Assembly (NCBI GenBank): GCA_028818705.1
Contig: JAPPNJ010000074.1
Span: 22,176 to 86,175 of the forward strand
Source of the DNA: Candidatus Poribacteria bacterium
Lineage (GTDB): Bacteria > Poribacteria > WGA-4E > WGA-3G
Direction: 5' to 3'
Length of the DNA stretch: 64,000 nt
In this document: positions 56,891-64,000 of the stretch, in pieces
How positions within the stretch are numbered: the first letter of the stretch is position 1
How the letters are laid out: each line of letters begins with the position of its first letter
Made by a program: the position numbers and the translations under genes
The notes under the pieces: model-generated
What the model saw: the letters and a program-made list of their open reading frames with translations, nothing else
Told to the model about the DNA's origin: nothing
Database searches by the model: none

Positions 56891-57220
56891 CTTTTTAACT
56901 AACGATTCGCAAGCGTTCTATCAAATACTTGGTTTAATAATAACTTCGCTCAAGAGTCGCCTGCGCCGTTGTTGCAGGCTGCCATCATTTCTAAGTTTTC
57001 TCTCTACAGCCCCTATAAGCCTAATAGCGTTTCTAAAAGAATTTTATTCTTCGCCACAACAAATAGGAAACCCTGGAGTTACATAGGGTCATTTAGTTTT
57101 TGATTTCACATTTCGTTTGCGTTGACGTGCGTAAAGCAAAAACACATAAAAGGCACTTTTCATACCCGTTACGGCACACGGTGTGTGCTTACTACTTTTA
57201 AAACTAAATAGCCCTGAGAA
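56891..57220. other. Intergenic region with short palindromes
   Basis: The gap between rqcP and lon contains CGCCTGCGCCGTTGTTGCA (56958-56976), a GCCTGC/GCAGGC hairpin shared with 29877-29895, and CACACGGTGTGTG (57177-57189), a short palindrome near the lon stop that may help end transcription. No gene is seen. Confidence 0.5.
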
Positions 57221-59662
57221 CTACACAGGCGGTTGGGAGACAACCGGTACTTCTACAGGAACTTCGGATTCCACAATCGGTTCCCTGAGTGCCTGTTCCA
57301 GGACCTGCGTCATATCGTTGACTTTGTGGAAACGGATTCCCTCCCGAATCTCGGTAGGAATGTCAACTTCATCTTTCTCGTTTTCTCCGGGAATGATGAT
57401 GTCGAAAATACCGTTACGGTAGGCGGCAAGCGCCTTCTCTTTTAAGCCACCGATCGGTAGTACTCTGCCACGGAGCGTAATCTCTCCGGTCATAGCGACA
57501 TCTTTTCGAACAGATTTTCCCGTGAAGGCAGAGAGAATGGCAGTAGCAACAGTGATACCTGCTGAGGGACCATCTTTCGGTACAGCACCTTCTGGAATAT
57601 GGATGTGAATATCCTGCTTCTCAAACTGCTTTTCAGAGATTCCAAAAGAATCCGCACGGGATCGAATGTATGCGACAGCGGTTTGGACTGATTCACGCAT
57701 CACTTCCTGCAGCTGCCCCGTCATATTGAGTTTGCCTTCGCCCGGCATTGTTGTCGCCTCAACGGAAACAATGTCGCCACCAATCTGCGTCCATACCAGC
57801 CCCGTAGCGACTCCAACTTCATCGCTTTCTTCAGCTTTTGTGCGTGTCCATTTCGCCGGCCCCAGATAGTCGCTCAAATTCACTGGCGTTATTTCAATAT
57901 TGAAGTCAGGTTTCTCTTCCGTGACAATTTCTTTCGCTACCTTTCGCATGACAGTCGTGATTGTCCGTTCGAGACTTCGCACACCAGCCTCACGCGTGTA
58001 TTTGTGGATCATCTCATAGATGGCTTCGTCGGTAAAAGTAATGTTATCGGATGAAAGCCCGTGGCGCTCAAGCTGCTTGGGTATAAGCCCATTGGGTGTG
58101 AAAGTAGCGATATTATGTTTCTCGAAATCGGTGTAACCCGGCAATTCGATGATCTCCATACGGTCTTGGAGCGGCGGCGGAATCGTGACACGGGTGTTAG
58201 CCGTTGTAATAAACATGACATCAGAGAGATCAAACGCAATATCCATATAGTGGTCTCGGAAAGTCGAATTCTGCTCTGGATCAAGAACTTCAAGGAGTGC
58301 TGATGCGGGGTCTCCGCGAAAATCTGAACTCAGTTTATCAATCTCATCAAGTAGAAACAGCGGATTTTTTGAGTTGACATCTCGGAGCCCTTGGATAATT
58401 CGACCCGGAATTGCGCCGATATAGGTGCGTCTGTGCCCACGAATTTCAGCCTCATCGCGTACCCCGCCGAGGGACATTCTAACGAACTTTCTACCGGTGG
58501 CACGAGCAACCGATTTACCGAGTGAAGTCTTTCCAACACCTGGCGGACCGACGAGACAGATAATAGGTCCCTTCAAATGTTTGACGAGTTGCAAAACAGC
58601 GAGATATTCAAGTACATTTTCTTTCGGCTTCTCCAACCCATAATGGTCCTCATCGAGTATACGTTCAGCTTCAGGAAGATGGAGTTGATGTTCAGTGCTC
58701 TCTTTCCACGGTAGTGCGAGTATCCAATCAACATAGGTCCGGATGACTCCAGATTCAGCGGATTGCGGCGGAATCTGTGAGAGTCGATCAAGTTCCTTGA
58801 GTGCCTTCTCTTCCGCTTCTTCGGACATCCCTGCGTTTTTCACCTGCTCTCGCAGCTCGTCAACTTCAGCGATATCATCGCGACCGAGCTCCTTCTGGAT
58901 AACCTTCATTTGTTCCTGCAGGTAAAATTCGCGATGCGTCTTCTGGATCGATTCGCGGACCTGATTATGAATGTCATCGCGTAATTCATTCCGCTCCATC
59001 CCTTCCTTCAAGTACTGAATGATGAGTTGGAGCCGCTTAATAGGGTTAAGCTCATCAATGACATCTTGACGTTCTGGTGCTGTGAGATTTAGAAATCCAG
59101 CGATCGTATCGGCGAGATGTCCAGGCTCTTCCTGTTCCGTAATAGCGCGTTTGACTTCTTCGGAGGTTAATGCATGGGACTGCGAGCCTTGTCCTTGATC
59201 TTTCTGTCGGGCTTTTGCGTAACTATTGAAAAGTTTCCTTGCATCTTTCATGAGAGATTCAGAGGTACTCGCCAAGCCTATCTCCTCATGCACAATTTGC
59301 ACGTCCGCCTTTAGAAAGTCATCAGCTTTGGTATAACGGAGGACAATGGCGCGTTGCTCGGCTGCAATAGCAATACGGATAGTGCCGTCGCCAGGTTCAT
59401 AAGATTCAATGATATTCGCGACAGCACCAATAGCGTGAAGGTGTTCGGGAGCTGCTTCTTCCCCTTCGTCCAACTCCACTTTTTGGTGGAGAAGAAGTAC
59501 ATGCCGCTTTGAACGGAGCGCAGCATGCGTTGCCGCAACGCCCATTTTGCGAGCGACATTTAAAACAGATTTCGTCCTCGGAAAGATCGTGTCAAAATCC
59601 GGAGGCAAATAGATAACGGGTAAACTTACCGTTTCATATTCTTTCGTTGCTGTCGAGTTCAT
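57221..59662 (-). CDS. lon: ATP-dependent protease Lon
   Basis: An 813-residue AAA+ serine protease for damaged and regulatory proteins. The LON substrate-recognition domain (about 10-210) is followed by a coiled coil ([20 protein letters not shown]), the AAA+ module with GPPGVGKTS (near 370-378) and sensor motifs, and a protease domain with the Ser-Lys dyad Ser700 ([11 protein letters not shown]) and Lys743 ([12 protein letters not shown]), the same 43-residue spacing as E. coli Ser679 and Lys722. AGGAT precedes the ATG. It is downstream of clpX, completing a tig-clpP-clpX-lon block. Confidence 0.97.
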   Translation of the reverse strand: MNSTATKEYETVSLPVIYLPPDFDTIFPRTKSVLNVARKMGVAATHAALRSKRHVLLLHQKVELDEGEEAAPEHLHAIGAVANIIESYEPGDGTIRIAIAAEQRAIVLRYTKADDFLKADVQIVHEEIGLASTSESLMKDARKLFNSYAKARQKDQGQGSQSHALTSEEVKRAITEQEEPGHLADTIAGFLNLTAPERQDVIDELNPIKRLQLIIQYLKEGMERNELRDDIHNQVRESIQKTHREFYLQEQMKVIQKELGRDDIAEVDELREQVKNAGMSEEAEEKALKELDRLSQIPPQSAESGVIRTYVDWILALPWKESTEHQLHLPEAERILDEDHYGLEKPKENVLEYLAVLQLVKHLKGPIICLVGPPGVGKTSLGKSVARATGRKFVRMSLGGVRDEAEIRGHRRTYIGAIPGRIIQGLRDVNSKNPLFLLDEIDKLSSDFRGDPASALLEVLDPEQNSTFRDHYMDIAFDLSDVMFITTANTRVTIPPPLQDRMEIIELPGYTDFEKHNIATFTPNGLIPKQLERHGLSSDNITFTDEAIYEMIHKYTREAGVRSLERTITTVMRKVAKEIVTEEKPDFNIEITPVNLSDYLGPAKWTRTKAEESDEVGVATGLVWTQIGGDIVSVEATTMPGEGKLNMTGQLQEVMRESVQTAVAYIRSRADSFGISEKQFEKQDIHIHIPEGAVPKDGPSAGITVATAILSAFTGKSVRKDVAMTGEITLRGRVLPIGGLKEKALAAYRNGIFDIIIPGENEKDEVDIPTEIREGIRFHKVNDMTQVLEQALREPIVESEVPVEVPVVSQPPV

Positions 59663-59684
59663 GATTCTTATCCTTTTGGGTTAC

Positions 59685-59806
59685 TGGTTCGCCTGCTGCG
59701 CAGGCTTTCAGTTGTTGGTTACCAGTTAAGAGCAACTGACGCGGGTCAAGCCCTCCTACCGATAACTGATAACCGAAAGGATTGCATAGCAATCCGAACT
59801 GACGAC
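59685..59806. repeat. Mirrored heptad repeat H10 between clpX and lon
   Basis: TTACTGGTTC, a small insert GCCTGCTGCGCAGGC (a perfect hairpin), then GTTGTTG, GTTACCA and GTTAAGA units; the right part has CCGATAACTGATAACCG. It separates clpX from lon. Confidence 0.6.
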
Positions 59807-59808
59807 TA

Positions 59809-61308
59809 TTATGCAGTTTTCAGTTCTTCGGATTTTCTGTAGATTAGTTGCGGTGGTTCACTCTTGCGCACAGAGTCTTCGGTAATATGACAGGCTTCGA
59901 CATCTTCAAGCGAAGGAAGATGATAGAGCGTATCAAGCATAATTTTTTCAAAAACCGCTCTCAACCCGCGCGCCCCTGTTTCTCGTTCGATCACTTCATC
60001 TGCGATAGCAGTTAACGCTGCATCGGTCACCTGGAACTCCACACCCTCATAAGCCAAAAGATGGCTATATTGTTTCACAAGCGCGTTCCTTGGCTCAGTA
60101 AGAATCTGAATTAACGCCGCGGCATCTAACTCGTGGAGGGTTGTGACAATCGGCAGTCGCCCAATTAATTCCGGTATAAAACCGTATTTAATAAGATCCT
60201 TGGGTGTTACCTGGGCGAGGATCTCATGAATCCTTGTTTCATTTTTGGATTGTATAGCAGTACCAAAGCCGATGCTCTGTTTCCCGAGCCTGTCCTTAAT
60301 TGCCTTTTCCAACCCGATAAAGGTTCCACCACAGATAAACAACACTTTGGTGGTATCCACCTCAATCATCTCTTGGTGTGGATGCTTCCTACCGCCGCGC
60401 GGCGGCACATTCGCTGTCGTCCCTTCAAGAATTTTAAGCAATGCTTGCTGGACACCTTCACCAGAGACATCCCGGGTAATCGACGGGTTCTCGGACTTAC
60501 GTGTAATCTTGTCAATTTCATCAATATAGATGATACCCGTTTCAGCGCGGGCAACATCGCCATCCGCTGCCTGTATCAATTTTAAGATGATATTTTCAAC
60601 ATCCTCACCAACATAGCCAGCTTCGGTCAATGTTGTTGCATCGGTAATAGCAAAGGGAACATCTAAAACTTTAGCGAGCGTTTGGGCGAGTAGTGTTTTT
60701 CCTGTACCCGTTGGACCTATGAGCAAGATATTGCTCTTGTCTAATTCAATTTCATCCGCAGTTTCGCCATGATGTAAGCGTTTATAGTGGTTATAAACAG
60801 AGACAGATAAGTTCTTTTTTGCTTCTTCTTGACCTATTACATATTCATCAAGTTTTGCTTTTATTTCTTTAGGCGTAGGCGGTCGTGCGAGTGCCTCTTG
60901 TTGCGTTTGTGTTTCCGAATGCGTTGTGCTGGCAGCATCTCGGGCTTGTACACCCTTTGCCCGTGAACGCTGTCTGCTGCCAACCCCGTGGTGTTCCTCT
61001 GAATCTTCCTCCATCGACACATCAAAACTACCATCTGGCTGGTGAGCGAGAATGTCGTTACAAACAGTGATACACTCAGCAAGACATTTTTCACAAATAT
61101 TCGCGCCAACGCCATTAAAGAGTCTTTCAACCTCTGTATTATCGCGCCTACAAAATGCACAAGCAGCATCTTCTGCAGTAGATGCTGACAGCCTGACAAT
61201 ACATTCAACGCAAATATTTGCTTCCCTGCCTTGTAGGAGGCGCCGAACTTGTGTACTATCCCTTTGGCAGAAAGAACAGAACAACTCACGATGGATGGAT
61301 TGTGACAT
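59809..61308 (-). CDS. clpX: ATP-dependent Clp protease ATP-binding subunit ClpX with duplicated zinc-binding domain
   Basis: A 499-residue AAA+ unfoldase that feeds substrates to ClpP; E. coli ClpX is about 424. The N-terminus carries two consecutive four-Cys domains: Cys11, Cys14, Cys33, Cys36, and Cys50, Cys53, Cys72, Cys75, with repeated REANICVEC and GANICEKC turns. The AAA+ core has GPTGTGKT (198-205), [10 protein letters not shown] and the IGF loop (SIGFGTA) that docks on ClpP. The ATG at 61308 follows GAGGAG; an earlier ATG at 61338 lies in the repeat. The acidic and Gln/Thr-rich linker between zinc domain and AAA+ core is longer than usual. Confidence 0.96.
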   Translation of the reverse strand: MSQSIHRELFCSFCQRDSTQVRRLLQGREANICVECIVRLSASTAEDAACAFCRRDNTEVERLFNGVGANICEKCLAECITVCNDILAHQPDGSFDVSMEEDSEEHHGVGSRQRSRAKGVQARDAASTTHSETQTQQEALARPPTPKEIKAKLDEYVIGQEEAKKNLSVSVYNHYKRLHHGETADEIELDKSNILLIGPTGTGKTLLAQTLAKVLDVPFAITDATTLTEAGYVGEDVENIILKLIQAADGDVARAETGIIYIDEIDKITRKSENPSITRDVSGEGVQQALLKILEGTTANVPPRGGRKHPHQEMIEVDTTKVLFICGGTFIGLEKAIKDRLGKQSIGFGTAIQSKNETRIHEILAQVTPKDLIKYGFIPELIGRLPIVTTLHELDAAALIQILTEPRNALVKQYSHLLAYEGVEFQVTDAALTAIADEVIERETGARGLRAVFEKIMLDTLYHLPSLEDVEACHITEDSVRKSEPPQLIYRKSEELKTA

Positions 61309-61322
61309 ACAGATTTCTCCTC

Positions 61323-61451
61323 TATTGGCAATTAGCAATTAGCAATTAGCAATTGGCAACAAAAAAAAGGTTTCCGAGTTATCTAATTACCAATTGCCAA
61401 AAATGGCTTCGGCTTTTGAAGCGAACGCCCTAATGGCCAATAGCCGAATCA
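61323..61451. repeat. Heptad repeat of the second family (S2), mirrored
   Basis: TTGGCAA, three TTAGCAA units and TTGGCAA (61325-61359) face TAATTACCAATTGCC and GGCCAATAGCC. It is the clearest copy of the second family, located between clpP and clpX. Confidence 0.7.
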
Positions 61452-61455
61452 AGCT

Positions 61456-62058
61456 TTAATCCTGCTGGACGGCACGTTGCGTAACAACCTGATCAACCAA
61501 GCCATATTCAAGTGCCTGTTCCGAAGTCATATAAAAATCTCTGTCGGCATCGGCGGCAATTTTCTCAACGTCTTGACCGGTATGTTTGGCCAAAATAGCG
61601 TACAGCCGATCTCGCTCATGTAAAATTTCCGTCGCATGGATACTGATATCTGAAGCTTGCCCACCAATGCCGTTCGCCATTGGTTGATGAATAAGTGCTT
61701 TCGCATGTGGTAGCGCATAGCGTTTGCCTGGCGCACCGGCAGCGAGCAAGATAGCCCCCATACTATAGGCTCTCCCCAAACACCAAGTTTGTACATCTGC
61801 TTTGATGTATTGCATTGTATCGTAAATCGCCAAACCGGCAGAAACAGAACCACCGGGAGTGTTAATATAGAGCACAATGTCGGCATCTGGATCTTTTCCT
61901 TCAAGGAAAAGCATCTGTGCTGTTACGATGTTTGCAACGGCATCATCATTAATGGGAGTCCCAATCATGATAATACGATCTTCAAGCAGGCGAGAATAAA
62001 TATCGTATGACCGTTCGCCCCGGCTTGTCTGTTCAACGACGACAGGTATCAGATTCAT
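61456..62058 (-). CDS. clpP: ATP-dependent Clp protease proteolytic subunit
   Basis: A 200-residue barrel peptidase. The triad is Ser99 ([14 protein letters not shown]), His124 (LIHQPMANG) and Asp172 (DADRDF). The N-terminus [20 protein letters not shown] and [17 protein letters not shown] are typical. The ATG at 62058 has no evident ribosome-binding site; a TTG at 62118 overlapping the tig stop is possible and would add 20 residues. The preceding GRAYS replaces the more common GQAAS. Confidence 0.95.
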   Translation of the reverse strand: MNLIPVVVEQTSRGERSYDIYSRLLEDRIIMIGTPINDDAVANIVTAQMLFLEGKDPDADIVLYINTPGGSVSAGLAIYDTMQYIKADVQTWCLGRAYSMGAILLAAGAPGKRYALPHAKALIHQPMANGIGGQASDISIHATEILHERDRLYAILAKHTGQDVEKIAADADRDFYMTSEQALEYGLVDQVVTQRAVQQD

Positions 62059-62114
62059 ATATTTTGTTTTGCTACGATAGTTTTTGATTAGGAGATGAAG
62101 GCTACTGGAAATCC

Positions 62115-63434
62115 TCAAGTAATTATCAGCGACTGTTTAGCAGAGGCACGGTTAATGAGGAACTGATAGATTTTTTCGTGTTGCAGCTGCCCGCGGAAAT
62201 CCTCTAATCGATTGCTTGATTTGAGGAGCGCAGCATATTTTTGAGCATCGCGATTTTGCTGCTCGGCAGCACGCCGAATCTCATACTCCAGTTCATCATC
62301 AGATACAGAAATACCTTCCTTCTCGGCTATAGTCTCAAAAATCCAGGATTGCTTCGTCTGTTGAATGACATCCTTCCGCAATTCAGCGGGCAGCGTATCC
62401 ATGTCAATCCCAGCCTCTTCTGGCGTTCTATGTTCATTTTCTAACTGCCGTGTGACATTCTGAAGGGTGTTTTGCACATACTGATCCACCAACGGCTCAG
62501 GAATGGCAATATCAATTTTTTCAATGAGCTGCTCCAACAATTCTGCTTTCTGCTTGTCGACCTGTAGGCTTGTCTCCTCTTCAACAAGATTATTCCATAT
62601 TAACCCATAAAGCTGAGAATAACTCTCATATCCAAGATCCTTCGCGAACTCATCATCTAAATCAGGAAGTTGTTTTTGCGTGATGGCATGCAGCGTAACT
62701 TCATATTGAGCAGATTTACCAGCAAGTTCAGCGAGATTGTGCTCTGCTGGAAACTCAATATCCACAGATTTTGTATCCCCAATTTGCATTCCAAGCAGGG
62801 CGTGTTCAAGTTTCTCGTGTATTGCAGCGATGCCGAGTTCTATGTCAACGTCTTGTCGCGATTCAGTGTCTATGCGTTCACCATTGCGTACACATTCCCA
62901 GTCGACACGTACGCAGTCATTTTCCTCTACTGGACGTTCAACATCAAGAGGTTCATAAGTCGCAGATTGCTCCTGTAACCGTGTAATATAGGCATCAACG
63001 TCTTCGCGAGGCACATCAACAGGACTTTTATCTGCTACGAGTTCATCGTAATTCGGGAGACTGATACTGGGGCGGATATCCACCGTGGCTGAAAATGCAA
63101 ATGTTTCATTTTCTTTAACCTGTAATTCATTGAGCGGAGGGGCAAAAGTAGGTTGGGCAAGTGGATTTAGTCTTTCTCTATCAATTGCTTCTTCGTAAGC
63201 AGGAGCGACGAGGTATCGGACAGCTTCCGTGCTGACATACTCAGGGAATCGAGATTTAAGGATTGCTACAGGGACGCGTCCTTTGCGAAAACCAGGTATA
63301 GAGACTTGCGAACGCAATGTCTCATAAGTTTCTGCCAACGCTGCGTTAACATCTTCAGAAGGAACCTCTATGTCCAGACGAACTCGCGTGGCATCCAACC
63401 TTTCAATTTGAACTTTCAAATCTTTTGTCCTCAT
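62115..63434 (-). CDS. tig: Trigger factor
   Basis: A 439-residue ribosome-associated chaperone. The ribosome-binding loop GFRKGRVP is at 48-55. A peptidyl-prolyl isomerase domain follows around 160-245 ([34 protein letters not shown]), and the helical C-terminal arms occupy the rest. It is the first gene of the tig-clpP-clpX-lon block, a common arrangement. Confidence 0.95.
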   Translation of the reverse strand: MRTKDLKVQIERLDATRVRLDIEVPSEDVNAALAETYETLRSQVSIPGFRKGRVPVAILKSRFPEYVSTEAVRYLVAPAYEEAIDRERLNPLAQPTFAPPLNELQVKENETFAFSATVDIRPSISLPNYDELVADKSPVDVPREDVDAYITRLQEQSATYEPLDVERPVEENDCVRVDWECVRNGERIDTESRQDVDIELGIAAIHEKLEHALLGMQIGDTKSVDIEFPAEHNLAELAGKSAQYEVTLHAITQKQLPDLDDEFAKDLGYESYSQLYGLIWNNLVEEETSLQVDKQKAELLEQLIEKIDIAIPEPLVDQYVQNTLQNVTRQLENEHRTPEEAGIDMDTLPAELRKDVIQQTKQSWIFETIAEKEGISVSDDELEYEIRRAAEQQNRDAQKYAALLKSSNRLEDFRGQLQHEKIYQFLINRASAKQSLIIT

Positions 63435-63500
63435 GTCGAGACTACAAAGCCTCGATACTTTAAATCACAGTTCGCTTTCCATTTCATCCTACCAAGTTAA

Positions 63501-63765
63501 CTATAGTAAAGTTTAGCATTAATTGGACACTCTGCACCGGCGAGGTTAGAAACCCTGAAGAAATTCGCAGAAACACCGGATTTGGTCTGGGAATAGACCA
63601 AATTTTGTCCCGGGGAATGCCATTAAGGCATTCATACCGTTGATTTACGGACAAAATTTGTCTTTGCTTTACATTTCCATTCCTTGTATTACATTGCAAA
63701 GACCTCCAGCAAAAACCCTACCAGGGTAGGGAAGAATGTCTATTTATTTTTAGGTTTTACTATAG
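63501..63765. mobile_element. MITE-like element, copy E2, with a nested R-family insertion
   Basis: CTATAGTAAA (63501-63510) and its complement TTTACTATAG (63756-63765) bound the element; imperfect similarity extends about 30 bp inward. GGCGAGGTTAGAAACC matches the hairpin of copy E1. An R-family repeat (63597-63676) lies inside; without it the length would match E1. Confidence 0.6.
63597..63676 (-). repeat. R-family hairpin repeat R5, long-loop copy
   Basis: On the minus strand AATGTAAAGCAAAGACAAAT leads to stem TTTTGTCC and GGACAAAA, with an internal arm AATCAACGGTATGAATGCC-TTAAT-GGCATTCC. The stem differs from R3a at paired positions, which keeps base pairing. Confidence 0.7.
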
Positions 63766-63814
63766 ATGCCACGTTTACAGCCATAGAATAGATGCCACGT
63801 TTACAGCCATAGAA
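63763..63814 (+). repeat. Tandem duplication of 26 bp
   Basis: TAGATGCCACGTTTACAGCC followed by ATAGAA occurs twice in a row without a mismatch (63763-63788 and 63789-63814). It starts within the right end of MITE copy E2. Confidence 0.75.
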
Positions 63815-63952
63815 AAATTTCGCAATACTTAAAAAACAAAAAATTTCGGCTATTAAGTACTACCAAACTCGAAAAATGGAACTTAAGAGAGAATTATTGC
63901 CTTAGAAATGCTTCCTGCTATAAACTACTGTCCTGACTAAAACTTACGACTA

Positions 63953-64000
63953 TGGGCGAGGAGGGACTTGAACCCTCACGAGGCGTAACCCCAATAGATC
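63953..64000 (-). tRNA. tRNA-Leu, 3' part, cut by the window edge
   Basis: On the minus strand the sequence shows the end of an anticodon arm, a long variable arm (GGGGTTACGCCTC), T arm GAGGG-TTCAAGT-CCCTC, the acceptor strand CTCGCCC and discriminator A. A long variable arm leaves Leu, Ser or Tyr; the variable arm ending in CGTG before the T arm and discriminator A fit leucine best. The anticodon lies outside the window. CCA is not encoded. Confidence 0.75.

Noticed and set aside
61323..61360. CRISPR-like array of short direct repeats (TTAGCAA)
   Set aside because: Units are 7 bp with no spacers, and no cas genes are in the window.

Overview
The window is bacterial chromosome of moderate GC content. 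It carries a core set of housekeeping genes, a strikingly repeat-rich set of intergenic regions, and several large exported proteins (a gingipain-type C25 peptidase, dockerin/beta-propeller, LamG and CotH-ankyrin proteins). The mix of a xylose-isomerase-like epimerase, RraA, NIPSNAP, Uma2, a YjhG/YagF dehydratase, a dockerin-tagged secreted protein, giant C25 peptidases and ankyrin proteins resembles what is known of Candidatus Poribacteria (marine and sponge-associated). That assignment is an inference from gene content; no 16S rRNA is present to prove it.

Layout. (1) 1-9460: the N-terminal two thirds of rpoB runs off the left edge, divergent from a DUF4416 and P1-peptidase pair with near-perfect sigma-70 promoters between them; then fusA behind a dehydrogenase, a DegP/HtrA protease and a DUF1232 membrane protein. 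(2) 9846-19975: a sugar isomerase-like gene, tRNA-Pro(GGG), homoserine dehydrogenase, and the fatty-acid cluster yceD-rpmF-fabH-fabD-fabG-acpP-fabF (no plsX), followed by a HicAB toxin-antitoxin pair and folK. (3) 20187-30477: sucC, pgk, proS, sucD, panB, then a leftward block with two tandem PP-loop (Dph6/DUF71-like) ATPases, trpG, trpE and hisI. (4) 30891-36477: a cobalamin riboswitch with its own promoter and an intrinsic terminator, followed by a signal-peptide beta-propeller with a C-terminal dockerin, a lipoprotein fused to a polytopic membrane domain resembling an ECF S component, and a second beta-propeller. I read this as a candidate vitamin B12 capture and uptake locus; it is the most interesting system in the window. 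(5) 36497-48818: an AlbA_2 regulator, a small ribbon-helix-helix gene with five contiguous 8-bp operator iterons, a LamG protein, a CotH kinase-ankyrin fusion, Uma2, a sugar-acid dehydratase, VanZ/metallo-hydrolase, purE, RraA and NIPSNAP. (6) 48901-56890: a 2131-residue C25 peptidase, pdxA, and RqcP-like S4 protein. (7) 57221-64000: the proteostasis genes tig-clpP-clpX-lon (ClpX has two zinc-binding domains), a nested MITE and a partial tRNA-Leu.

Intergenic DNA is dominated by a few repeat families. One is made of 7-bp tandem units (TCAGTTA-like, or TTGGCAA/TTAGCAA-like) whose reverse complement follows tens of bases later, so each copy can fold as a long hairpin; these sit just upstream of acpP, pgk, sucD, purE and clpP and elsewhere. 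A second family is a hairpin around AAATTTTGCCC with compensatory base changes between copies and two alternative apical regions. There are also two MITE-like families with terminal inverted repeats, one copy of which has received a hairpin-repeat insertion.
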